From Adiantum capillus-veneris (taxonomy: Eukaryota > Streptophyta > Polypodiopsida > Polypodiales > Pteridaceae), in contig CM043963.1 of NCBI GenBank assembly GCA_014529385.2, positions 4,157,001 to 4,221,000 on the forward strand: 64,000 bases of DNA, written 5' to 3'. The position numbers and the translations under genes were made by a program. Positions 31,473 to 43,911 of this stretch are shown here, one piece after another; the stretch's first letter is position 1, and every line of letters starts with the position of its first letter. The notes below the pieces were generated by a model, which was not told where the DNA came from, searched no databases, and saw nothing but the letters and a program-made list of their open reading frames with translations.

Positions 31473-31663
31473 TGTTGGGGTTAAACCCCATGTGGCCAGT
31501 TAGGCCGGGCGTCCACCCACTATACTTATTCATAATGTATATAATAGAATAAGGGGGCTTACATATTGAGAGTGAGTTTTAGCCCCTGCAAACACAAGTA
31601 TCCTCTTCTCTTCTCTTCTCCATTGCTGCACATACTCACAAACGCTCCCGCTCACGCACTTCA
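31473..31663 (+). repeat. 5' LTR of the short copia element
   Basis: 191 bp, TGTTGGGGTTAAACC to CACGCACTTCA, followed by AT and the PBS. Confidence 0.9.
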
Positions 31664-31665
31664 AT

Positions 31666-31677
31666 TGGTATCAGAGC
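31666..31677 (+). other. Primer-binding site, initiator tRNA-Met
   Basis: TGGTATCAGAGC, the standard plant copia PBS, two bases after the LTR. Confidence 0.95.
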
Positions 31678-31679
31678 TC

Positions 31680-33300
31680 ATGGCGAATGCGGAGAGCACG
31701 ACAACATTGAGGCGAAGATTGTGACGGTGAAGCTGTAAAATTTTCAGCACTGTTTTGTAGCAGAATATTGGTTGAGTAAAGGGTTGATTTTCAGCTTGAT
31801 TCCCACGACCCTTGCTGAAAACATCATGGTCTACAACTTTCAGTTTGAAAGATTTTCCAAATTCAACACAGAGATTTGTTGTACGGTTGGCAGACTGCCT
31901 ACATGTCTAGGGTACATAGCTGCAAATTTTTACAAGTTTGTTTTGATCTATAAAAACAACTCATTTCATGCCCATTCCCATGCTACCCAGCCATTTATCC
32001 AAGATCTACAACTGTGCAGAAGAAAGTTTCTGCAAATTCTCAACGGTTTGAGAGATATGGACTGACCGAATGCAGAGTGTTCGAAAAGTTGAAGATTATG
32101 TATGCCTATTGTGGTGATTTTCTACATTGAGCTTTGTCATTCTCTTGTTTTGTGCATTGATGTTTTGCTTTCAGTGAAGAGAGTGTGGGTTGAAATTTTC
32201 AACAAATTTATGCGCATACATTGAGAGCACTTTGAGGATGTATGCATTATTGTGGACTCTCACGATTCAAGAGTGGATTCATCACAGGTCATGTGCATTG
32301 ACTTATGCGATTAAGCAAATTTCGAGAGTGTGGTGCACGGATTTGTAGAGACTTTTGCAAGCATTTTTAGCATGATTGTGAGCTGAATTTTCAGTTGATT
32401 TGGATGCTCATTTGATACACATTTGGTGCATGCTTGATGCTCATTTATATTGCCATGTGGATGCACATGATGTGTGCTTTTCGAAGGATGATGTTCTTCG
32501 CCTTGCAATGGCACATGTGGGCTGATTTTCAGTTGTTTTGAGCATCAATTTGTGCCATATTTTGGTTTGTTTGCATCCAAGTTTATGCTAGTATATGCCT
32601 TGGCTGTAGAGTACGGTTGATGCACTTTGTGTTTTGGATTACAGGATTGTTTTCTAGGTTTAGAGAGTTGAGACTTTGGGGAAACTCATGTATGCTTGAG
32701 TGCGGATTTTGTGCATGATTTGCTCATGGTTTTGAGCATGTTTATGGCATGTATAGTTATTATAGTTAGATAGCCAAATAGTGTTGAAACTTTGCTAGAT
32801 TTTTCTTGCAAGTTTATTTGTTTATTCGCATGGTTTGTAGTCGTGTGTTTGATTGCAATTGGTACTCAGTGGTTGCTTTGCCATAGTGGTTTGGCATCAC
32901 ATTGTGAGAGTGTTTGCTCATTGGATTATGGCATTTGACATATATATGGTAATATCTTCAAGAGGGAGATTGTTGATGATAGTTTCATCGGTTACCACAT
33001 AGTGCTCTTGGATTAGAGCAAGTTTTTTGGCATCATTTGAGCGATTTTTCTCACTTGTCTCATTACATTGATCGCCATATTTGATGATAGTTCTCTTAGA
33101 TAGCTTATGCCAGCCCATTTTGTATATTGACAGTACTTTGTGCGTGAGTTAGCTAGGCTCTGGCTATTGTCAATTGATCGATTTGTGCTTGATCTTGTCA
33201 GAGGTTATCGCCATGTATTTGTCATGTACATCATTGTCAGGGTTTATGCTTTTCCATACAAACTTTGATGGTTCAAACTTTGAGCATTGAAAAGCAGGTA
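31680..33300 (+). other. Long leader of the short copia element
   Basis: About 1.6 kb without recognisable protein. The part around 31770-32100 aligns with the minus-strand sequence 47930-47630, so the two copia elements share this leader. Confidence 0.6.
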
Positions 33301-33349
33301 TGCATGATGCAGTGACTTAGTTGGGCCAAGTGTTGCCACTATAGCGCAT

Positions 33350-34220
33350 GGATGCCAGGTCTATGACTAATGATGAGTGGGAGGACTTTGGACGAGCTTG
33401 CACATTCAACGATCATGTTACACCTTGGTGAGTGTGTCTATCGCATTGGTTTGGATGCATGTACAACTACAGATTTATGGCAAAGATTGTGTAATGATTT
33501 TGGCACAAATGAGTCTAGAGAGATGCCTATAGTCAAAGGATGATCTTGCAGACATAGAGATGTTGAGTGTTTCCATTGTGGTCATACAGGGCATGTACGC
33601 AGGCATTGTTTTTGGTGGATGAGACAATGTATGAGATAGCACGAGTAGGATGCTATCACTTTGGATGATGTGGGAGTAGATGTAGCATATGTGGCTATGC
33701 ATGACGGAGATGTCGACTTTGCTTCCATGTTTACTCTTGACTTTCTTATGTCTTTTTTTGATGACACATTACCTTCGCATTGGATACTAGATGCGAGTGC
33801 TAGGTTTCACGTCACGCCGAGTTGTGAGTGGTTTAGCACATATGCTAGTGGTATGCTTGGATGTGTGTGTCTAGCCAATGGTTCAGTGCATGTCATAGTT
33901 GGTGCAGGAGATGTCATATTATTGTTGTCGAGTGGTGCATTATACGTGTTGCGAGATGTATGCAATGTGCCAGGTTTGGCACCGAGCTTGATCTCTGTGA
34001 GTCAGTCGCGAGACAATGGATGACAGGTAGTGCTTGACAAGCACAATTTTAGATTGCATCGTGGACAGCTAGTCATAGCAAGAGGTGCTAGTGTTGGCAC
34101 GATTTGTGCAATGCGAGACGTCATGTGCAAGATGGCACAGTCTTCGTGTGTACGCAGCCATGCAAAGAGACGCGTCATGTCTCCTTTGCGGATAGGTTGC
34201 ATGATGCTCCAGTTTGTGAG
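33350..34220 (+). pseudogene. Copia gag and protease (degenerate)
   Basis: Gag text such as 'MTNDEWEDFGRACTFND' and 'LDACTTTDLWQRLCNDFG' (33360-33520) is followed by an intact CX2CX4HX4C knuckle 'CFHCGHTGHVRRHC' (33568-33609). The 33661-34023 frame contains 'WILDASARFHVTPSCEWF', the copia protease active site with D-A-S in place of D-S/T-G, and 'RDVCNVPGLAPSLISVSQ'. Stops and shifts interrupt it. The frame from 34030 resembles the post-protease region of the related copy at 45789-46010. Confidence 0.75.
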
Positions 34221-34564
34221 CATGTTGAGCTAGTTGTGTAGCAGGGCATTTCATTTGTGGAAACAATTGCGGATATGGATGGCTTGAGTGCAGAGGATTC
34301 AGTCGTGATTCAATCATTCATGGATATGCTTAGGTCATAGGCTGATGCGTGTGTGGTGGAGCTAGGCATTGCTCTTGCCACACAGGGTTCAGGACAGACA
34401 GATGCTCTTGGTGCACATGTAACATGCGATGGACACGAGGATGGATTTCAAGGATTGGAGTTCAAGTGTTGGGGGATTTCCATGAGTGGAGTTCTGAGAC
34501 AGATTTGATTGAGATGGTGAGATTGGGAGAGATTTCCAGGATTGCATAAGCATTTGGGAGTCTC

Positions 34565-34760
34565 ATGTACGAGATACTGATCTCGATACCTGTGATTGCA
34601 GTTGCAATAGGTGCATTTTTAGTGGGAGCAGTCAGTCATGTAGTGACTGACGTTGTCTTTGAGCATAGGGTCACTTTGCAGCATATGTTGAGATACCTGC
34701 GAGATGTGTGCGGCTTTGGTGAGGAGTATGTATTCGATCGCTCTATACTTCCTTTATGAT
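34565..34760 (+). pseudogene. Copia RNase H tail remnant
   Basis: 'VGAVSHVVTDVVFEHRVTLQ' and 'HMLRYLRDVCGFG' match the end of copia RNase H ('VG.VSRF...P...HW.AVK.ILRYL'). It abuts the 3' untranslated region, so a large internal deletion removed integrase and RT. Confidence 0.55.
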
Positions 34761-34896
34761 TAGAGCTGGATGCACATAGAATCAGTGAGCTAGTGGGCAG
34801 CACTGACTGAGGTCATACTTGTGATGATGGCCTTGTAAAGGTTTTGTACGGTTTTCTTTTCTCTCTCATGGCCACATTGGCCTTTACATGGGAGGT

Positions 34897-35087
34897 TGTT
34901 GGGGTAAAGAGCCATGTGGCCGGTTAGGCCAGGCGCCCGCCCACTATACTTATTCATTATGTACATGATAGAATAAGGGGGATCACATATTGAGAGCAAG
35001 TTTTAGCCCCTGCAAACACAAGTCTCCTCTTTGCTTCTCTTCATTATTGCTGCACACACTCACACACCATCTCGCTCCCACACTTCA
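34897..35087 (+). repeat. 3' LTR of the short copia element
   Basis: 191 bp, TGTTGGGGTAAAG to CACACTTCA, preceded by the purine-rich 'acatgggaggt' and followed by CTAAC. Confidence 0.9.
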
Positions 35088-35092
35088 CTAAC

Positions 35093-35235
35093 CACCAGAT
35101 TGCGGGGGCAGCTTCTACCTTAGTGCAGTCTCTAGCATATTGTCCAATTATGCGACATTTGTAGCAAGCATTTGGAAACAATGCAAATACTAACTCTTGA
35201 TAGAAGGTACCAAAACTACTCATATTTAGATTCAA
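35093..35235 (-). pseudogene. Gag zinc-knuckle fragment interrupted by the copia insertion
   Basis: The minus strand reads 'CYKCRIIGQYARDC', a CX2CX4HX4C knuckle with H changed to Q, then 'KVEAAPAIWW'. The frame continues across the copia insertion at 31472-31372 ('GQHGGTLLGMSSSL'). This is the older target sequence. Confidence 0.55.
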
Positions 35236-35739
35236 ATATTTGTGAATGCATGCTTATTAGTGTTGGTCCAACATCCAACATCAAACTCCTTGGCACTATC
35301 CAACCTTCAGCACTTGCAACCACATGGCTTTCACATACTCTCTAATCTTCAAGTCATATTTTACTGTTTTGACAAGTTTATAGCTTCTAAACCGCTAAGT
35401 GCTTGTTAATGGAGCCTAGTAGTATAAAAATCAAATAAAATAGCTTGAGTTTGCATCATATATTTTCTCTACCAAGACTCCTTCAATAAAATTAGGAGCT
35501 TGAATGAGCATCCAGGCGAGGAACTATTTGTGTGTAACATATGCCCCTTAAATGTGCATGAAGATCATCAAGATAGAAAATCTTTGCCATCCATCTACAG
35601 GCTTAGTAGTACTATTGAATAGGTGTTGTAGCTACAATGCAAAAATAGAATGATCTTATTGCTACATGCAATGCTTCTAAAAGTACTACGTCTACCCCTA
35701 CATCTATTGCTTCTTTAAACAACAATAGACTTGAGAAAT
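35236..35739. other. No recognisable gene
   Basis: AT-rich, short frames only; presumably decayed retrotransposon sequence. Confidence 0.4.
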
Positions 35740-37510
35740 TTAGTGATAAAAGGAAAGTAAAATTTCAAGTGTCATTATTATAGGCAAAATGGTCATCTCA
35801 TCAAGCAATGTCCTAAGTTTAAAGCTAACGAGCCTCCCCAAAAAAGAGGAAAATACACCCATTGCAAATGCATCTTCTAATGTAGATTTCGGGAAAGATG
35901 GGGAAGGGGATTTTAGTGTGCAATGTTCTTGATGCATGTATTATAGACTCTATGGATTATGTGTGGTACTTTGACAGTGGTGCAACTAAGCACATTATGT
36001 CTCATTGTGATTTGTTCACTTCTCTTGAGATTTTCCCCGACGCCCAATGAGAATACTATCACATGTGCCAACAATGCATCTTGTCTAGTTAAGGAAGTTG
36101 GAAGAAATGTGCCTATTGCTGCAAGGGGATAGCTCTTCCACAATTTTAGATGCTTTGTGGGTGCCTAGGATCAAGAAGAACCTTTTTTTTGTATCTACAA
36201 TTGCAAAACTTTGTCTTGTATTGAAGTCCATGAATGATAGATGTATTGCTCACGATCTTAGTTTTGATGATACTATTATGGCATTTAGCACTTTATTTTG
36301 TGGGTTGTATAGGCTCAATGCTTATAACCAATGCGGAAGTTTTAGCATGCACAATTTTTGATTCAAAGGCTACTACTTCAAATGCAAATCTTTTGCATGC
36401 ACATTTTGGTCATTTGAATTTTGGCAGTTTGTTGCATTGGCAAAAATATGATATGGTTGCTTCATTTGCCCCTCACGTGGCACCATTGAAACATGTATGT
36501 AAAAAATATATTTTTTGAAAATACATTGTTCTAAGTTTTCTCAGGACATACCTATGTAAGCTAGTCACAAAGTGTAGCTTGTCCATATTGATGTTTGTGG
36601 TCCATACTCCATTGTATGGGAATGACTTATACTTTGTGACATTTATGGATGATTACTCTAGGAATGCATGGGTGTATCTGCTCAGGAAAAGTCAAAAGTT
36701 TTTATGTGCTTTAAAAAAAAAACTGCTTGTGGCTAAGAAAGTATTTGGTTGCACCATAGGCACCCTCCATCTTTATTGATGGAGGGAATATAACGAATTC
36801 AATGCATTTCTGGCTAGCGGTGTGATGAAACACAAATCTATAGTGTAGTATGCCTCTTTTTAAAAAATGGTGTTGCAGAGGGAAAATAAAATTCACTTAA
36901 GGAGATAGCATGATGTATGATCATGTGCCAAGCTTTGCTATGTGTTTTTGCTTGATGTTGTCATGTGTGTTGCGTATGTATTGAACGTGTGTCTCACAAA
37001 AGTGGTCTTATATCACTCCATATGGGTCTCATATGAAAATAATATATCCATTCATCACTTGCATGTGTTTGGTTGTTTTGCTTATGCTTCGATTCCTAAG
37101 TAGCAATGCAAAAGACTGGATGATAATGTTATGAAAGATTTTTTTTGGGTTATAATCTCAAAAGCAAAGATTATACGTTGTTGAAACATACCCAAAAATT
37201 TTCAATAAGAAATATTTTAGTTGTCTTATATCACTCCATATGGGTCTCATATGAAAATAATATATCCATTCATCACTTGCATGTGTTTGGTTGTTTTGCT
37301 TATGCTTCGATGCCTAAGTAGCAATGCAAAAGACTGGATGATAATGTTATGAAAGATTTTTTTGGGTTATAATCTCAAAAGCAAAGATTATACGTTGTTG
37401 AAACATACCCAAAAAATTTCAATAAGAAATATTTTAGTTACGTTGCAAAAGTATTTGAGGTTTGCATTTTTGTTAAGTCATAGAAAGTTTTAATGAAACA
37501 ATTGGACTAG
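35740..37510 (+). pseudogene. Ty1/copia remnant: gag knuckle, protease, GAG-pre-integrase, integrase
   Basis: Order on the plus strand: a damaged knuckle ('CHYYRQNGHLIKQC', second C changed to Y, ~35769-35812); protease 'WYFDSGATKHIMSHCDLF' with an intact D-S-G (~35965-36020); 'ALWVPRIKKNLFFVSTI'; the GAG-pre-integrase 'HAHFGHLNFGSL' (~36397-36432); integrase 'TFMDDYSRNAWVYLLRKSQ' (~36640); and the late-integrase block 'HLHVFGCFAYASIPK' (twice, because of the duplication at 37005-37439). Frames shift repeatedly. RT is cut off by element D at 37511. Confidence 0.8.
37005..37439 (+). repeat. Tandem duplication, 218 + 217 bp
   Basis: 37005-37222 and 37223-37439 are almost identical, differing at a G/T, a T-run length and one A/T. 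The unit covers the end of the copia integrase region. Confidence 0.93.
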
Positions 37511-38063
37511 TGTTAACCCTTATGCGCATTCCTATCACCTAGGATAGACGCCGTATTATTTATTTGGTAGAGTTAGGTACCTGGCTTGTCGGTCCAATAG
37601 GAAAAGGGTAAGAGTGATCGCCAATGAGAGGTGCACTCTAACAGGAACATTCAAGGGTTAGTTGGCTAAGTATGGGTGCCCAAGTGTGAATGGGGCGAGC
37701 TCATATAAAAGTCACCTAAACCTAAAAATCACTCATTCTCTCATTTGTGAAATTGAAGACTGCTCTGCTCCATCTCCTTGTGTTTGTGTGTATGCATGAG
37801 AGAGAGAGAGAGAGAGAAAGAATGTGATTGAGCATTGCGACAATGGCACTGCGGTGATGAGGCGGTTGAGTGCGGCGCAGCTGCGGCTCCTTCTTCTTCG
37901 CGGCGAGGAATCCTCCACAAAGGCGAGGATAGGGCGGTGAGTGACACACCCTTGCTCTCTTGAGCTTGCTAGATTAGTCTGATTGTGTGCTTGTAGCCAT
38001 TTGTGGCTCGCACATAGTGTATCGACAAGTCCCTTGCATTGACACGTGCGAGAGACACGAACA
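37511..38063 (+). repeat. 5' LTR of element D
   Basis: TGTTAACCCTTATG...GACACGAACA, with the TATA box CATATAAAAG at ~37702 and only a short GA run (37797-37817) where A and B carry long CT/CA arrays. Confidence 0.85.
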
Positions 38064-38067
38064 TTTT

Positions 38068-38085
38068 TGGCACCGCTGTCGAGGA
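38068..38085 (+). other. Primer-binding site of element D (mutated tRNA-Asp type)
   Basis: TGGCACCGCTGTCGAGGA. Compared with TGGCGCCGTTGCCGGGGA the differences are transitions. Confidence 0.75.
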
Positions 38086-38850
38086 ATGCCCTGCATTAAG
38101 CTCGAGTAGCACTCTATGCTACTTTCTGGTGCATTTTGATATGTAGGAAAGGTAGAGAAGGACAGTGTGTGTGTTGAGAAGAAGTTTATTTTGCTGCTGT
38201 GTATTGTTTTGTTAATAAGGTATTGAAAGGTACTGTGTTTTTTATGTTCATAAGGTGTTTTCTCTATGATAAGGTGTTAGAATTAAGGTAGTAGATCATG
38301 TTAGTTTTGTGTAAAGTAGAGTAAGTAGTTCTGTTAGCTAATGAGCTGTTGTAGTAGTGTGTTAGTGTGTAACAATAGCTCTATTAGTTGTAAGTAGGTA
38401 GGTTAGTAGGTGTGTGTGTGCTCGTGCGTACAGTGCGATCGCGGCGACCTTATCCCAAAAAATTAAATAAATCAATAAATAAATAGATTTTTTAAGGTAG
38501 GATCGGAATTGGGAATATCCCCCAGACCCAAGTCTAGACCCAAGCCCAAGCTCACGCTCAAGCTCAGGCCTCAGTCCCCCTTTAAAATTACGTATTTTAG
38601 CCTCACACGTAGGTAAAAATCAACATTTTTGAAGACCAACAGAGCTTCGGATAGCCGAACGTGGTGCTATAAAGCACGCCATGATCCCCTGAGCGATACG
38701 CTTGTTTTGAGCTATCACACACTCTAATCCAAAAACCGATCATTAAAAAACATTAAAAAACATCAAAAAACGAGTGAAAACGGATGCCTAAAAAAGTAAG
38801 CGGTTAACCTTCGAGGTTATTCGTCGACGCTTGTAAGGTGCCAAAGGCAC
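38086..38850 (+). other. Leader of element D
   Basis: Non-coding. It includes runs related to 'aagcccaagctc' at 38530-38575 that correspond to B's leader hexamers. Confidence 0.5.
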
Positions 38851-41800
38851 ATGCATCTGTGCTCTGGTCATGTGCTAGAGGCCGAGCAACTAGAGAGCAT
38901 TTTGAATTACGCGAGTTCTCAATATCCACCTACCTTAGGTTCCGGGCCCTCGGTGGGGACCCAAGGTAGTACAAACCAAGACCCAAACATAGCAGCTAGT
39001 GACTCTTCCTCTGACGACGATGTCATGGAGGGTTTCTCAATGTCTAATCCTAATAGCTCAAGCCGAGGTATGCATGCCATGGGTCCATGGTCCGGAACGA
39101 GAGTGCTAAGCCGCTTGAAGGAAACCTTTAGTAGAGCCACTCGCTTCAAACATGGAGCTAATGATGTAAATGAGGGGGGTGGGGAAGTAAATTTGCCATT
39201 CATGACCAATGTAGACCCTATGCTCTTAGAGAGTGTGCATGTGAATACTCCATTCACTGCACCCCCTGACTCTTCAGAGCTATTCCCCTCCGAGGTTATA
39301 TTACCTGATGGTAGAAGCCTTGCCAAAGTGCAAGAGGTCGAGCGATATATCATTGTGGCTAGGGGAAAGGAATTGAGAGCTTACGCAAGGCGAAGCAACG
39401 AAGAGAGTTAAAAGCAAAAGCTCCTATGTCAATATCTTTGATCGGAGAGCAATCGAGTGCTCCTGACTTAGCAACCACTACGGGTCAACCCATAGAGAGC
39501 AACATTGCATCTAGCTCAAAGGACACCCCTAGCACCTCAATCCTAGATGGAGCATTCTTAAATGAGAACTGGGAGTACGAACTACAGACAAAAACTCTAA
39601 CCGACCTATACACAGTTCACACCTATCACGTGGGTTGGTTAGATGTCCTACAATCCACAATGGGTGCTACTAGTGTGGAGGATCAACAACAAAGAGTTTG
39701 TGGGGTCATCGATAGGGTTATTGAGCTAGAAATACAGAACAAGGGGATCCACATGGCTTCAACGGGTCTCATGATATTCTTGGATACAGGGAAGGCTAAA
39801 CAACCAACCTTATCACAAATGGAGACTCCCTCGGTAAGTCCGATGGATCCTCCATATGTGGTTTTTCCAAGGGTCTCAATGCAATCTGAGGCCACAAGTG
39901 ATAGCTTTACCTTTCCAAGTCTAGCTCATCTTTCCCTTGATGACACCACGGCTACCATGCCTACCCCAATGATGGGCATGCCAAGAAACATGCCATGGAC
40001 CTCATTTGTTAGTAAAGCACCACTACATGGTAGCTCAGTGCCTACAACAGTACCTACAAGTGTGTACCAATCGTATATATCTATAGGTCCTCGTACTCGT
40101 GTAGTCCCTACCCCTCCCATTGTTTCAACAACCTATGCTCCACAACCACAACACCCAAGTTCTTATTTCCATGGGACCATACCGGCTAGCATTAGCATGT
40201 CACATCCGATGTCTGCTATGCCTAGGGCCACACATATGAACTTTGGACCGCCACATGGCACAATAGCGTACCAAACGTCGAACCCAAGGGCTTCCTATGC
40301 GCCAAGCCTGATGCCAATACCTACTCCACATGTAGTCTTTGGAGCACCTTCACCCACGGTGCCTACTCACTTAGGTGACTTGGCAACATTTGCTCAAGCT
40401 ATTGGTCGATCTATTGCTGAGAATATGTGTAACACACCTGATAGAGAACCTAGAAGTAAGGCAGTACCAATAGCCAAGCTCACACAAAAATTTAGTGAAG
40501 ACGGGGATGTGAGAAAGCATATCGAAGTGTTTGAACAAATATGCGATTCTATAGGAGAACATAATGACCTACATAAGAGTAATGCTTTAAGCCTAACGTT
40601 AAGTGGAAAGGTTGGGGATTGGTATAGAACCCTAAGGGTGGAAGAAAAAACAAATTATCCTACTCTTAGGAGACTATTCTTAAAATAATACATACAAGAG
40701 GGAGTGCTTTGGGGTGTAGCCTCTCAGCTCCAGAAATCCCAACGAGAGGAAGGAGAGTCGGTGAGAGACTTTATTGGTCACTTGAAGCATTTGAATTCTC
40801 GTTGTAGTCCAAATGAACGCTTCAATAATAATCATTTTCTTGATAGATTCATTAGGGGATTACGACATGAGGATATCTACAATGGTCTAGTCATTAGAGG
40901 TATCACCACTTTGGGAAGCAGTCACCACCAATGTGATCCAGTTGTTGGAGGATAATTTAATGATTCAAGGAGAAAGAGTGTATGTTGAGCCTAAATCTAT
41001 TCGCTCACAAGCATCGGGGCATCAGCCAATGACCCTAAAGCCTATTTCTAAGGAGCCAAAGATATCTGAGATGACTTTAGCAGATCTCACCAAGGACATT
41101 CAAGAGAGTCTTAGAGACAATCGTGCTCCGCAAAACAATCATATGTATCCAAGAAGGGAGCAACAATGGTGCTCAATATGCTATGGACCGCATAGTACCA
41201 GTGAATGCCCTACTTTTAGAGTAAAATTCAATGGGAACTGCAATGCATGTGGGAGATATGTTCATCAAGCTAAGGATTGCATAGTATTTAAGTGTGCGAT
41301 GGCCAACAGACCAACCTTAGCATGGACAGACACACCTCAAGTGCCTACATTGATGTCGGCCCCACCTCTTGAACAAACGTCACAACACATGGTCCCTAGG
41401 GCCCAAAATGTTGTTCAAACAACACCCTCACCACCTCTTGTGCTAGGATTGCAACCACCATATCCAAGAATCACTTTTGTGAATCAAGTGGGTTATGAGT
41501 CATCCATTGCTTGTTTGGAAGGCTGTGAGGAAGATATAGACCCTAATATTGCCTATGGGATGGATGCGCTTGAAGAAAGTCCACAATACTACATGGAGGA
41601 CTATTGGGGACAAGTCAAACCTGTCTGTCAAGTAGCTTGTTGCGAGAGGCCAAAATATCAATTACACTGCTAAGAGACCATCTCTTCAATGCTATCAGTG
41701 TGGAGGTCCACATCATATGGCCGAGTGTCCTATTAGGCTACAAAAGAACACCACACTAATGCAAACCAATCAAATGAGCACGTCTACAATGCCGATACTC

Positions 41801-42790
41801 ATGTGTAATTGATGTGGCAAAGATCATTTGATTGCTCAATGTCCAAATAATCCAAATGCACCAAAGATCACACCATTAAACTTGATTGAGGTTACCAAGG
41901 AGCCATCACAAAGTACACTTGTGGTACCAGTAAACGTACTCACACGATCGATACTCCAAAAATAAAATTATATTCTTGAGGAAAGAGACACGGTATCAAT
42001 CACCCAATCTCAAAAAAAGAAGAAAACATGAAGGAAGAGATCACAAAAAGCAGTGAAGTTAGAGACCCCAGTTCAAAAACCAATATAGGGACTGGTGACA
42101 ACCCCGTATATATGAACAACGCTGAAGAGGATTCTGATTCAGGTGAAACCATGGAGACCAAAACGACCACTAAGATAGAAACCAACAAGGAAGATCTTCA
42201 TGAGCCACAATGGTCAGGATCCAAGAAGAAGATAAGAACTTATCCAAATCCTCCAGAGGAGTCAAGCAATTAAGGAGTTTGGTAGAAGATACCCAAAGGG
42301 ATCTAGAGCGAGCACCTAGGCAGATCCAGATTATAGACACAGTGTTCCCTACGCAACAACAACCTCATCAAGTCCATAGACCCTTAGCCATACCTAGTGT
42401 CATCCAAGAAGAAAGTGACTTAAAGTCATGGGAAAGTGGGTGTACTCACTTCTTGATGGAAAGAATGTTTAACGAGGGACTACCTGACCCTATCGAAGAA
42501 ATGGAGATCCCGTCTTCCCCACGTCAAGGGACTGAAGCCCAAAAGGTGCCATTAAACATTGCCAAATTGATGGATTTCCTGTCTTCAAAAGTTAGAACCA
42601 CCATCATGTCCAAACTATATAAAGACCCTAAGCCAGTCTCAGCTCTTTGAGCCTTCCTCAATGGAGAACTGAAGTTTGGGCTACCACAATTTGCACAGAT
42701 GGATGCAGCCAGGGAGATGCCAATAGAGGAGGAACACTTAGATCCACAACCTCTAGCCCGGCCAAAGAAACTGAAGTTGGCCGGTTTTTG
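38851..42790 (+). pseudogene. gag: Gag of element D (decayed)
   Basis: Aligns with B's gag throughout, in several frames (38851-39411, 39426-40688, 40704-40955, 40933-41673, then beyond). Capsid text 'LTQKFSEDGDVRKHIEVFEQ' and 'EEGESVRDFIGHLKHLNSRC' is present. All four knuckles are recognisable: 'CSICYGPHSTSEC', 'CNACGRYVHQAKDC' and 'CYQCGGPHHMAEC' are intact, while the fourth has TGA within 'CN*CGKDHLIAQC' (~41805-41845). Unlike B, the frame then runs ~300 codons further ('WESGCTHFLMERMFNEGLPD', 42430-42490), the linker that is deleted in B. It is lost before any protease. Confidence 0.82.
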
Positions 42791-43208
42791 AAACTAAGGC
42801 CGCATGAATCAACCCATTCGGGGAGCCGGAGGTGAAGAAACAGCAAAAAAATAGCATTTTTTCTTATTATTACTGCCGCCACCAACCCCACAGTCCCTCT
42901 CATCTTTTATTTCTCTCTCTCTTCCACCAAACCCTATAGGGCGCATAAAAATGAGTCTCCGCCTGTCTTTCTTCCACTAGCGGGCCGCCATGAACCAGAG
43001 TCAATCTCTCTCTCTCATGCATTATTTATACACACACACACTTTCACATTTTTTATTTCCTCTCTCTCTTACCTCTCTCGCTCGTCCATACTTCACCGGC
43101 GGGCTGCCATACCTCACCCCTCCCTCTTCCCTCTTGTCCACACTCCCTCGACCTCACTCTCCCCTCTTGTTTTTCTCCCACCGGCGAGCCAACGCGCTCC
43201 CAAGCATA

Positions 43209-43319
<111 letters not shown>

Positions 43320-43418
43320 TTATTTATTTTTCACTCTCTCATTCTCTCTCTCTCTCCCGCCCTCAATTTACTCTCTCTCTCGCTCTCTGTGGAGACCATC
43401 GCATGCAAGCATAATAAT

Positions 43419-43544
<126 letters not shown>

Positions 43545-43800
43545 CCACCTCGTTGACACTCAAACCCCCCCCCCCCCCTTCCTCGCTCGTTGTCGGCCAG
43601 GAGCTGGCTAGAGGCCCCTCTCTCTCTCTTTCTCTCTCCCGCTCCCGATTCAAGCTCGAAGGCGCAGCACATCACAGAGCCTTCTCTCTCTCTTATTCAC
43701 ACCACACACACACACCACCCTCGCACACTCTCCCCTCCCCTCGCGATCTCACCATCACCCTCTCTCTCGCGTTCTCGTCAGCCCATGCGAGCGTGCATAA

Positions 43801-43911
<111 letters not shown>

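Larger units (their letters stand above)
31473..35087 (+). mobile_element. Short copia element with 191-bp LTRs, lacking integrase and RT core
   Basis: LTRs 31473-31663 and 34897-35087 are both 191 bp, TGTTGGGG...ACTTCA, and differ at about 25 positions. A perfect duplication CTAAC flanks the element (31468-31472 and 35088-35092). An iMet PBS follows the 5' LTR. The interior holds a long leader, gag with an intact zinc knuckle, a damaged protease and a scrap of RNase H; integrase and the RT core are missing. It inserted into an older minus-strand gag fragment whose two halves lie at 31372-31472 and 35093-35235. Confidence 0.9.
37511..42830 (+). mobile_element. Element D: 5' half of an A/B-family Ty3/gypsy element
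   Basis: 5' LTR (37511-38063), degenerate tRNA-Asp PBS (38068-38085), leader with the same GGGCTT-type repeats as B, then a long decayed gag. Similarity ends near 42790-42830 in the stretch after the knuckles; no RT, RNase H or integrase follows, and there is no 3' LTR in this orientation. The LTR is closer to A's than to B's. Confidence 0.82.
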
